Assembly: GCA_017409405.1 (NCBI GenBank)
Contig: JAFQSU010000078.1
Coordinates: 29,772 to 93,771, forward strand
Source of the DNA: Oscillospiraceae bacterium
Lineage (GTDB): Bacteria > Bacillota > Clostridia > Oscillospirales > JAAYXM01
Reading direction: 5' to 3'
Length of the DNA stretch: 64,000 nucleotides
The position numbers were made by a program, and so were the translations under genes. This document shows, in pieces, positions 25,365-33,195 of the stretch. How positions within the stretch are numbered: the first letter of the stretch is position 1; every line of letters begins with the position of its first letter. The notes beneath the pieces were generated by a model that worked only from the letters and a program-made list of their open reading frames with translations, was not told the origin of the DNA and did no database searches.

Positions 25365-25440
25365 GGTCGAGATGACAGGATTCGAACCTGCGGCCTCTGC
25401 GTCCCGAACGCAGCGCTCTACCAAGCTGAGCCACATCTCG
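25364..25440 (-). tRNA. tRNA-Pro(CGG)
   Basis: The minus-strand 77-base cloverleaf begins CGAGATGTGGCTCAG and ends with the paired CATCTCG, discriminator A and an encoded CCA. The D-arm GCTCAGCTTGGTAGAGC, the anticodon loop TTCGGGA (anticodon CGG at 25404-25406) and the T-arm with GGTTCGAATCC are all intact. It decodes CCG. A duplicate of its 3' 27 bases lies 204 bp away. Confidence 0.93.
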
Positions 25441-25543
25441 AAGCGAACTATTTAATTATACGTATGAAATGGTATTTTGTCAAGAGTTTTTAACCAAATT
25501 TTTATTATTTCTTTCTTCTGCAGAAAGATATTCTCCCACCCTC

Positions 25544-25572
25544 TTGCGGTTTTTAATAATTTGTGATAGTAT
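25544..25572 (+). promoter_or_regulatory. Probable promoter of the DMT transporter gene
   Basis: TTGCGG (25544-25549), 17-base spacer, TAGTAT (25567-25572), with the ribosome site AGAGGT about 20 bases on. The -10 box is weaker than others in this window. Confidence 0.45.
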
Positions 25573-25603
25573 ACATTAGAATATTTCGAAAAGAGGTATC
25601 CTT

Positions 25604-26533
25604 GTGCAAAACAAAACAAATAAGCTTTTTACAAACCGTTGGTTCATTGCCGTTGCGGCACTTCTCTGCTGTGCGTTATGGGGAAGCGCTACCCCGTTCA
25701 TTAAAATCGGATATGAGCTCATTCTTCCCGAGCGAAACGTCCCGTCCACCATTTTGTTTGCAGGGCTTCGCTTCATGCTCGCAGGCGTGCTTACGATCAT
25801 TATTTACAGTGTTGCGCGCAAAAGATTTCTGTTTCCTCAGAAGAAAAACTGGGGCAAGGTTTTACATATAAGTCTTTTTCAGACTGTTCTGCAGTACTTC
25901 TTCTTTTACATCGGACTTGCCAACACCTCGGGAGTAAAAGGAACTGTCATCAGCGGATGCAATGTTTTTTGCTCTATCCTTATTGCAAGTCTCCTCTTTA
26001 AGCAGGAAAAGCTTACGCTCAAAAAGATTATTGCATGTATTGCAGGCTTTGCCGGAATCGTTATCATCAACATGAACGGACTTGATTTTAACATGAATTT
26101 TCTCGGGGACGGATTCGTATTTTTCTCTACGGTGTGCTACGGAATGTCCTCTACCCTCATCAAGATTTATTCAAAAGACGAAGACCCTGTTGTCATAAGC
26201 GGATATCAGTTTGCTGTCGGCGGTCTTTTCATGGCAATCGTAGCCTTTATCATGGGCGGCCATATTGAGCTTTGGGGACTTGCCTCTGTCGGCGTACTTG
26301 TCTACCTTGCCTTCCTTTCTGCGATCGCGTATTCGCTCTGGGGTGTGCTGCTTAAATACAATCCCGTCTCAAAGGTCACCGTATACAGCTTTATGATACC
26401 GGTTTTCGGAGTTCTTCTCTCGGCGCTGATGCTCACCGAACAAAGCAATGTATCGGCGATAAACCTTGTAATCACGCTTATTCTGATTTGCACCGGAATC
26501 ATGCTTCTCAACTATAAAAAAAGTAACGAGTAA
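25604..26533 (+). CDS. DMT-superfamily EamA transporter
   Basis: The 309-aa protein starts at GTG 25604 and has ten predicted membrane helices in two EamA repeats. Hallmarks are ALWGSATPFIKIGYEL in helix 1, RFMLAGVLTIIIYS, and in the second repeat SLWGVLLKYNPVSKV with GVLLSALMLTEQ. EamA proteins export amino acids or other small metabolites; the substrate cannot be inferred. The gene ends 8 bases before a 12-bp hairpin with a T-run, which also carries the ribosome site of the next gene. Confidence 0.85.
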   Translation: MQNKTNKLFTNRWFIAVAALLCCALWGSATPFIKIGYELILPERNVPSTILFAGLRFMLAGVLTIIIYSVARKRFLFPQKKNWGKVLHISLFQTVLQYFFFYIGLANTSGVKGTVISGCNVFCSILIASLLFKQEKLTLKKIIACIAGFAGIVIINMNGLDFNMNFLGDGFVFFSTVCYGMSSTLIKIYSKDEDPVVISGYQFAVGGLFMAIVAFIMGGHIELWGLASVGVLVYLAFLSAIAYSLWGVLLKYNPVSKVTVYSFMIPVFGVLLSALMLTEQSNVSAINLVITLILICTGIMLLNYKKSNE

Positions 26534-26541
26534 AACTTTTT

Positions 26542-26580
26542 ACCTCCTTTTGCCATCTAAAAAGCAGAAGGAGGTTTTTA
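26542..26580 (+). terminator. Terminator overlapping the next gene's ribosome site
   Basis: ACCTCCTTTTGC (26542-26553) pairs over 12 bp with GCAGAAGGAGGT (26564-26575) and is followed by TTTTTATT. The right arm is the AGAAGGAGG ribosome site of the lipoprotein gene, so read-through transcripts would hide that site. Confidence 0.7.
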
Positions 26581-26582
26581 TT

Positions 26583-27647
26583 ATGAAACGTTATTTGTTT
26601 GTTATACTCACAGCCCTTATTCTTCTTTGTTCGTCGTGCCGGGAGGTGTACGAGCCCGGATATGAAGCATATCCCGACCGTATAGTACGCATAGACGGAA
26701 GGCTGTACTACGACAGCGGACATTCCGCCAAGAGCTTCGAGCCGCGTTGCGGAACTTACGACGGTAAGGTGAAGAGAAGTGTTGCTGACGGCGAGATACC
26801 TTCCCGTGATGATACCTCAAACTTTCAGGGTGAGCACGGCTATCAGCATTTTTCAGAAACCCAAAAGCTTGTTAATATAAACGGAAACTGGGTGATATTT
26901 GAAAGATACTACGACTGGGGTATTGATATAAATGTTGAAAAAGCAAGCCCCGAAAGTATAACGCTGTCAATAGTGCAAAGCGGAGGAAATGTTACGGGTG
27001 AGCTTTCTACCGGCGAATGGTATGACGTTGAATATCACGACGGTCATCAATGGAGAAGCGTAAAATCAGAAGCAGAAGGCCGTGACACCGTGTGGCACTG
27101 TATTGCATATTCAATCCCCAAAAACGGAGAATGTATTGTTAAAGCAGATTTCACAACGCTCTTCGGCAAGCTTTCTGACGGTGGATACAGAATTGCGAAA
27201 AAGGTTCAGGATTTACGCTCTGCCGGAGATTATGACGAGATGACGGTATATGCGTATTTCACACTGCAGGATACAACCGTCGGAGAAAAAATTACACTTG
27301 CGCACTTTCTGGGTGCAGAGGCTGCGAAGACGAAAACCGTTTCACTCAGCTGTAATTCTGCTTCTGTCGAGGCTGATTCGGAAGAATTTTTAAAGCTTGC
27401 GGACAGCATTATCCTGACAGATATCAAAAACGAATCCATGGCAAAGGAGGAAGGAGACCGTATTTTTCTTCCTGACGGTATATACATAACTGCCGGAGAT
27501 ATAACGTCATGTGCATTTATTTCCGACGACTGTACGGTTGACAGATACAGCCGTTATATGAGCAGACTGCCCGTCGCAGATTACAGCATTTCAGAAGCTG
27601 ACCTTGAAAGATTGTATAAATTCTTTGAAAAGCTCCCGAAAGTATGA
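26583..27647 (+). CDS. Lipoprotein of unknown function
   Basis: The 354-aa product starts at ATG 26583 after AGAAGGAGG. Residues 1-18 form a lipoprotein signal (MKRYLFVILTALILLCSS) with the lipidated Cys at 19. The mature part is soluble, mixed alpha/beta, with a repeated style of Gly/Thr beta strands; no domain is recognised. A C-terminal segment (LPDGIYITAGDITSCAFISD) reads like the substrate-facing end of small clostridial wall lipoproteins. The next gene (HAD) begins 38 bases on. It probably sits on the outer face of the membrane. Confidence 0.65.
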   Translation: MKRYLFVILTALILLCSSCREVYEPGYEAYPDRIVRIDGRLYYDSGHSAKSFEPRCGTYDGKVKRSVADGEIPSRDDTSNFQGEHGYQHFSETQKLVNINGNWVIFERYYDWGIDINVEKASPESITLSIVQSGGNVTGELSTGEWYDVEYHDGHQWRSVKSEAEGRDTVWHCIAYSIPKNGECIVKADFTTLFGKLSDGGYRIAKKVQDLRSAGDYDEMTVYAYFTLQDTTVGEKITLAHFLGAEAAKTKTVSLSCNSASVEADSEEFLKLADSIILTDIKNESMAKEEGDRIFLPDGIYITAGDITSCAFISDDCTVDRYSRYMSRLPVADYSISEADLERLYKFFEKLPKV

Positions 27648-27685
27648 TACAATGAGTTATACATTTACACAAGGAGTAATATAAA

Positions 27686-28399
27686 ATGCTTGAAGCCATA
27701 CTTTTCGACCTTGACGGAACTCTTTTGCCCATGGATAACGACCTGTTTACAAAGGTGTATTTCGGATACCTTGCAGAAACCGCATCAAAATGGGGATACA
27801 CCGACAAAGAAAAGCTTATTTCGGGTATATTGGCCGGAGTCAAATCAATGGTTAAAAACAACGGAACCAAGCCCAACGAACAAGCCTTTTGGGAAACCTT
27901 TTCCGCAGTAATCGGAAAAGACTGCTCGGATGATATTAAGCGCTTTGACTCTTTTTATGAAAACGAATTTGAAAAAGCGCGGGAAATAACAGGAGACGCA
28001 TCGCGTGCCAAAGAGGCGGTTAATGCTGCGCACGAGAAAGCGAAGCATGTCATTCTCGCATCGAATCCAATTTTCCCACGGGTCGGCACAAAAACACGTC
28101 TTTCATGGGCAGGTCTTACCCCGGAGGATTTTGACTGGGTTACAGAATACTCAAACTCCTGCTTCTGTAAGCCCAATCCTGAATACTACCGTGATATTTT
28201 AAACCGCTTCGGACTCACTCCGTCAAATTGTCTTATGGTAGGAAACGACATGCAGGAGGACTTTGCTGCGGCAAGCTCCCTCGGCATCCCCTGCTTTATT
28301 GTTACCGACAATCTCATCAACCGTACAGATGAAGAGATAGCCTGTCCTCACGGCACTTATTCCGATATGATTGAATATATAAAATCTCTCAGAACTTGA
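27686..28399 (+). CDS. HAD-superfamily hydrolase
   Basis: The 237-aa cytosolic phosphatase has motif I FDLDGTLLP (residues 7-15), motif II ILASNPIFPR near residue 127, the Lys in FCKPNPEYYRD near residue 160 and motif IV MVGNDMQEDFAAA near residue 182. The N-terminal cap is long and helical. The NPIFPR segment is typical of a clostridial HAD subgroup with unknown substrate. Its TGA overlaps the -35 box of a strong promoter for the next transcript. Confidence 0.82.
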   Translation: MLEAILFDLDGTLLPMDNDLFTKVYFGYLAETASKWGYTDKEKLISGILAGVKSMVKNNGTKPNEQAFWETFSAVIGKDCSDDIKRFDSFYENEFEKAREITGDASRAKEAVNAAHEKAKHVILASNPIFPRVGTKTRLSWAGLTPEDFDWVTEYSNSCFCKPNPEYYRDILNRFGLTPSNCLMVGNDMQEDFAAASSLGIPCFIVTDNLINRTDEEIACPHGTYSDMIEYIKSLRT

Positions 28400-28424
28400 C
28401 AGAAATACCGATATAGTGTATACT
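28396..28424 (+). promoter_or_regulatory. Strong promoter for a short leader transcript
   Basis: TTGACA (28396-28401), 17-base spacer, TATACT (28419-28424). Transcription from about 28431 reaches a terminator at 28546-28570, 78 bases before the CorC/HlyC-type gene. Confidence 0.75.
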
Positions 28425-28430
28425 GTATGG

Positions 28431-28570
28431 CAGTATTAAAGAAAGGACGGACATTTGAATATGGATTCGGATGACGGAGATTACCCCGCTAATACCGAAA
28501 GATATATTTATTTGTTTTATGAGGCGTACTTGCGTGCATTTATTGAAAAAGCACACAGGTGTGCCTTTTT
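28431..28570 (+). ncRNA. Possible leader RNA or small transcript (about 140 bases)
   Basis: Between the promoter and a terminator-like hairpin lies a 140-base segment with TTCGG/CCGAA pairing near 28465-28491. It contains a 44-codon frame (ATG 28461 to TGA 28593) whose product MDSDDGDYPANTERYIYLFY... has no known domain and lacks a good ribosome site. It could be an attenuator or riboswitch for the downstream CorC/HlyC-like gene; I do not recognise the M-box, yybP-ykoY or other known motif. Confidence 0.35.
28546..28570 (+). terminator. Terminator-like hairpin upstream of the CorC/HlyC gene
   Basis: AAAAAGCACAC pairs with GTGTGCCTTTTT (one bulged base) around a 2-3 base loop and ends in five Ts. 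Confidence 0.6.
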
Positions 28571-28647
28571 GTGCTTCAAAAGAGTACGCATATGATCAAA
28601 AACAAAGGTAATATATAAAAGAGTATTAAGGAGAGTAATAAAAAAAC

Positions 28648-29904
28648 ATGGGTATATTGGAATATACTTTAATCATTGCCGTTCTCGTTATGCTTTCAGC
28701 ATATTTTTCGGCAACGGAGACGGCTTTTTCATCAATCAACAAAACGCGTCTTAAAGCTATGGCAGAAAAGGGCAACAAAAGAGCACAGTCAACACTCAGC
28801 CTTGCCGAAAACTATGACAAGCTCATTTCAACCATCCTTATAGGCAACAACATAGTAAATATTGCCGCATCATCTATCGGTACGGTTATGTTCGTAAGCA
28901 TATACGGCGACATTGGTGCTACAATCTCGACGGCGGTTATTACCGTTGTTGTGCTTATATTCGGCGAAATTACCCCGAAAAGCATCGCCAAGGACAGTCC
29001 CGAGCGTTTTGCCATGTTCTCAACCCCTGCCATACGTATGCTGATATGGGTTTTAACTCCGCTCAACTTCCTTTTCACGCAGTGGAAAAAGCTGATTTCA
29101 AAGATATTCAAATCTGAAGACAACACCAAAATGTCACAGGAAGAGCTTCTTATGATAGTTGAAGAGGTTGAGCAGGACGGCAGCCTCGACACTGACGAGG
29201 GTGAGCTTATCCGCAACGCTATTGAGTTTACGGAGCAGAAGGCCGAGGATATTCTTACGCACCGTGTTGACCTTGAGGGCTTCCCCTTCTCTGCAGAAAA
29301 GGCTGAAATCGCAGAGCTTTTTACAAAAACACAGTTTTCTCGCCTTCTCGTTTACGGAGAGAGTATCGACGATATAATCGGCATAGTTCACCTAAAGGAC
29401 TTCTTTACGGCTGACGGCATCACCAAGAAAGCCCTCAAGGACATCATGACAAAGCCGGTGTTCATTCAGAAGTCAGAAAAGGTAAATGACATTCTCAAAA
29501 TTCTCCAGCAGAACAAGTCTCATATTGCTGTCGTTATAGATGAATACGGCGGCACTCTCGGAATCGTTACCATGGAAGATATCTTAGAGGAGCTTGTCGG
29601 AGAGATATGGGATGAGCATGACGAGGTTGTTCTTGATTTTGAAAAAACAGGCAAGGACACATACAAGGTTGATTGCTCGGCAAACTTCGAGGACTTCTGT
29701 GAGGTATTCGAAATCGAAGCAGAAACAGAAAGCATCTCTGTCGGCGGTTGGGTAATGGAGCAGCTTGGAAAGATTCCCGAAAACGGTGAAAGCTTTGAGT
29801 TTGAAAACTTAAATATTACCATCACGGAAACCGACTCGCACCGTGTAACACAAATTACGGTTCTCAAAAAAGAAAAAGAACCGGAGACAGCATCGGCAGA
29901 ATAA
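28648..29904 (+). CDS. CNNM/CorC/HlyC-family membrane protein
   Basis: The 418-aa protein has the CNNM layout: a DUF21 membrane domain (residues about 1-185, with YFSATETAFSSINKTRLK and LIGNNIVNIAASSIGT), a CBS pair (about 205-330, including IGIVHLKDFF and HIAVVIDEYGGTLGIVTMEDILEELVGEI) and a C-terminal CorC_HlyC domain. Family members export Mg2+ or Co2+; hemolysin is a historic label. A short promoter-terminator unit precedes it, which hints at regulated read-through. It is followed by a terminator. Confidence 0.9.
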   Translation: MGILEYTLIIAVLVMLSAYFSATETAFSSINKTRLKAMAEKGNKRAQSTLSLAENYDKLISTILIGNNIVNIAASSIGTVMFVSIYGDIGATISTAVITVVVLIFGEITPKSIAKDSPERFAMFSTPAIRMLIWVLTPLNFLFTQWKKLISKIFKSEDNTKMSQEELLMIVEEVEQDGSLDTDEGELIRNAIEFTEQKAEDILTHRVDLEGFPFSAEKAEIAELFTKTQFSRLLVYGESIDDIIGIVHLKDFFTADGITKKALKDIMTKPVFIQKSEKVNDILKILQQNKSHIAVVIDEYGGTLGIVTMEDILEELVGEIWDEHDEVVLDFEKTGKDTYKVDCSANFEDFCEVFEIEAETESISVGGWVMEQLGKIPENGESFEFENLNITITETDSHRVTQITVLKKEKEPETASAE

Positions 29905-29912
29905 AGTCAGAC

Positions 29913-29950
29913 AAAGCACTGTGGCAGAACAATCTGTCACAGTGCTTTTT
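29913..29950 (+). terminator. Intrinsic terminator after CorC/HlyC gene
   Basis: AAAGCACTGTGGCAG and CTGTCACAGTGCTTT form a 15-bp stem (one G-T pair) with a 6-base loop and five Ts. Confidence 0.85.
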
Positions 29951-29975
29951 GTATGTAAACGCTATGTTAAATTTA

Positions 29976-30004
29976 TTGAAAATCTTGCCGAAACAATTTA
30001 TAAT
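29976..30004 (+). promoter_or_regulatory. Promoter of the Na/Pi symporter gene
   Basis: TTGAAA (29976-29981), 17-base spacer, TATAAT (29999-30004), followed by the A/G-rich region before the ATG at 30057. Confidence 0.75.
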
Positions 30005-30056
30005 TGCAGTGTAATATAAGAGAAAGAAAAAGATGAAAAGAAAGGAAATCAAAGGA

Positions 30057-31802
30057 ATGGATATTTTTGATATTCTCACTATGGTCGGTGGTCTGTGCCT
30101 GTTCCTGTTCGGAATGGATGTTATGGGTCAGGCACTTGAACGCCGCGCAGGCGGAACGCTCCGCACACTTCTCGGCAAGCTCACTACAAACAAATTTGCA
30201 GGTCTTATTACCGGTCTTTGTGTAACTGCGGTTATACAAAGTTCATCCGCAACTACCGTTATGGTTGTCGGCTTTGTAAACTCTGCACTCATGACGCTCA
30301 AGCAGGCTATAAACGTTATTATGGGCGCAAACATCGGTACAACGGTAACTGCGTGGATTCTTTCGCTCGGCGGAATTGACGGCGATAATCTGTTTATACA
30401 GCTTTTAAAGCCAACATCGTTTACTCCCGTTCTCGCTCTTGTCGGCATCGTCATGACAATGTTCTGCAAAGGAAGTAAAACAAAGGACACGGGAACAATT
30501 CTTCTCGGCTTTGCAACACTTATGTTCGGCATGGATACAATGTCTGACGCGGTTTCGGGGCTTGCAGATGTCCCTGCGTTCCGCAATCTGTTCCTGCTCT
30601 TCAAAAACCCCATACTCGGAGTTGCGGCAGGTGCGGTTCTCACCGCTATTATTCAATCAAGCTCCGCATCCGTTGGTATTCTCCAGGCACTCGCTGCCAC
30701 AGGTCAGGTTTCTCTGGGTGCCGCAATACCGATAATAATGGGTCAGAACATAGGCACATGCATTACTGCTATCCTTTCTTCATTCGGAACGAATAAAAAC
30801 GCAAAGCGAGCAGCTCTTGTCCACCTTTCGTTCAATGTCATCGGAACAATTCTGTGCCTGTCGTTGTTCTGCATTGTAAAATACCCTTTCGCCCCTGTAC
30901 TTCTGGATGAATCGGCACATTATGTAAGCATCGCAGTCGCACATTCCTTGTTCAATATATTCTGCACGCTTGTTCTCTTCCCGATGGGGGGAATACTCGA
31001 AAAACTTGTTGTAAGACTTGTTCCTGATGCAAAATCCAAAGAAGCTGTGGTCGAGCTTGACGAGCGATTGCTCGCCACCCCATCGCTTGCACTTGAAAGC
31101 TGTCACAATCTTGCAGTAGATATGGTTGATGCCGCATGTTACGCTCTGCGCGGAGGTATAAAATCCCTCAGAGACTACTCCGAAGAGCTTGCAGAAGCCG
31201 TCTGTGAAAACGAGGAGAGGACAGACCATTACGAAGATATTCTCAGTACATATCTTGTAAAGCTGAGCAGCCACCAAATTTCTGCCGCCGACAGTGCCGA
31301 AGCCGCAAAGCTCCTCCGACTTATAGGGGATTTTGAAAGAATTTCCGACCACGGCGTCAACATCCTTAAATCCGCAGAAGAAATGCGGGATAAAGAGCTT
31401 TCCTTTACGGAAGCAGCTCAAAAAGAGCTTGACGTTATACTTGATGCGGCAGGCGAGATACTCGCGCTTTCACGGCGCGCATATGTCGATAATGACCTTG
31501 AAGCCGCACTCTGTGTAGAACCGCTTGAACAGGTAATTGATATGCTCAAAGAGCATCTGCGCGCACGTCACATTGTTCGTTTGCAGCAGGGCAATTGTTC
31601 AATAGACGTCGGTTTTGTCTGGTCAGACCTTCTTACCAATATCGGAAGAACCTCAGACCACTGCTCGAATATTGCAGGCTGTGTAATTGATATGGCAAGC
31701 AACAACATGAACATTCACGAGTCACTAAGAGCATTCAGAAACGAAAGCCCCGAATTCCGTGCAAAGTTCAATGAATATGCAAAAAAATATGCAGTAGAAT
31801 AA
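30057..31802 (+). CDS. Na/Pi-cotransporter family protein with PhoU-like tail
   Basis: I use ATG 30057 (581 aa), where the protein begins with the conserved MDIFDILTMVGGLCLFLFGM; an in-frame ATG at 30033 gives 8 more residues. Two inverted repeats carry the QSSSA motifs: VIQSSSATTVMVVG near residue 66 and IIQSSSASVGILQAL near residue 200. From about residue 345 to the end is a helical PhoU-like domain. The NptA/NPT2 family imports phosphate with sodium. No phosphate regulon genes are nearby. Confidence 0.9.
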   Translation: MDIFDILTMVGGLCLFLFGMDVMGQALERRAGGTLRTLLGKLTTNKFAGLITGLCVTAVIQSSSATTVMVVGFVNSALMTLKQAINVIMGANIGTTVTAWILSLGGIDGDNLFIQLLKPTSFTPVLALVGIVMTMFCKGSKTKDTGTILLGFATLMFGMDTMSDAVSGLADVPAFRNLFLLFKNPILGVAAGAVLTAIIQSSSASVGILQALAATGQVSLGAAIPIIMGQNIGTCITAILSSFGTNKNAKRAALVHLSFNVIGTILCLSLFCIVKYPFAPVLLDESAHYVSIAVAHSLFNIFCTLVLFPMGGILEKLVVRLVPDAKSKEAVVELDERLLATPSLALESCHNLAVDMVDAACYALRGGIKSLRDYSEELAEAVCENEERTDHYEDILSTYLVKLSSHQISAADSAEAAKLLRLIGDFERISDHGVNILKSAEEMRDKELSFTEAAQKELDVILDAAGEILALSRRAYVDNDLEAALCVEPLEQVIDMLKEHLRARHIVRLQQGNCSIDVGFVWSDLLTNIGRTSDHCSNIAGCVIDMASNNMNIHESLRAFRNESPEFRAKFNEYAKKYAVE

Positions 31803-31810
31803 AAAAGTTT

Positions 31811-31845
31811 ATGCCACAGCAATACAAATTGCTGTGGCATTTTTT
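31811..31845 (+). terminator. Intrinsic terminator after Na/Pi gene
   Basis: ATGCCACAGCAAT and its complement (13 bp), loop ACAA, six Ts. Confidence 0.85.
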
Positions 31846-31857
31846 GTTGTATGAAAA

Positions 31858-31884
31858 CACCGCATTGGAAAATCCAATGCGGTG
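31858..31884 (-). terminator. gap terminator
   Basis: CACCGCATTGGA and TCCAATGCGGTG form a 12-bp stem with a 3-base loop; on the minus strand TTTTC follows. It lies 21 bases beyond the gap stop codon. Confidence 0.8.
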
Positions 31885-31904
31885 GCTGTTTTACAAGCTA
31901 TATC

Positions 31905-32927
<1,023 letters not shown>

Positions 32928-32950
32928 CTAAAAAATTTTCGTATGATATC

Positions 32951-32979
32951 ATTATAAACGATTTATTGCAAATTTACAA
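32951..32979 (-). promoter_or_regulatory. gap promoter
   Basis: On the minus strand TTGTAA (32979-32974), 17-base spacer, TATAAT (32956-32951); the ribosome site TAGGAGGA and ATG follow closely. Confidence 0.7.
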
Positions 32980-33100
32980 CTGTGTTTTGTGAAAATTTTA
33001 GCAAAAATATGTAGAATTTTTTGTATAAATAATATAAAACGTCGTAAGCATCCTGAAAACACCGGTTATGATATCATATTCTCAAGATGAAAATTTGCTA

Positions 33101-33154
33101 CCTCACCCGTAGGGGATCCTTCGTCGTCGAGACTCGCCTTTTTCGACAGTCTGA
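33101..33154. repeat. Partial copy of interspersed element, family 1
   Basis: CCTCACCCGTAGGGGATCC followed by TTCGTCGTCGAGACTCGCC resembles the CCTCACCCGTGGGAGATCC end of the element at 35900-36010. The rest of the element is absent. It lies in the 280-base gap between gap and the 879-aa protein gene. Confidence 0.5.
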
Positions 33155-33186
33155 GAGCTCCGGAAGCCGTAGCTTCCGGAGCTCTC
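33153..33186. terminator. Hairpin after the 879-aa protein gene
   Basis: GAGAGCTCCGGAAGC and its complement form a 15-bp perfect stem with loop CGTA, 10 bases beyond the stop codon of the minus-strand gene. No T-run follows, so termination by this hairpin is less certain. Confidence 0.55.
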
Positions 33187-33195
33187 TATTGCTAT

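Noticed and set aside
25249..25434. Minus-strand frame MAQLGRALRSGRRGRRFE...
   Set aside because: It is the tRNA-Pro sequence translated, a common artefact over tRNA genes.
28461..28595. A 44-codon gene between the HAD and CorC/HlyC genes
   Set aside because: The frame crosses the terminator hairpin and lacks a convincing ribosome site; treated as leader RNA rather than a gene.
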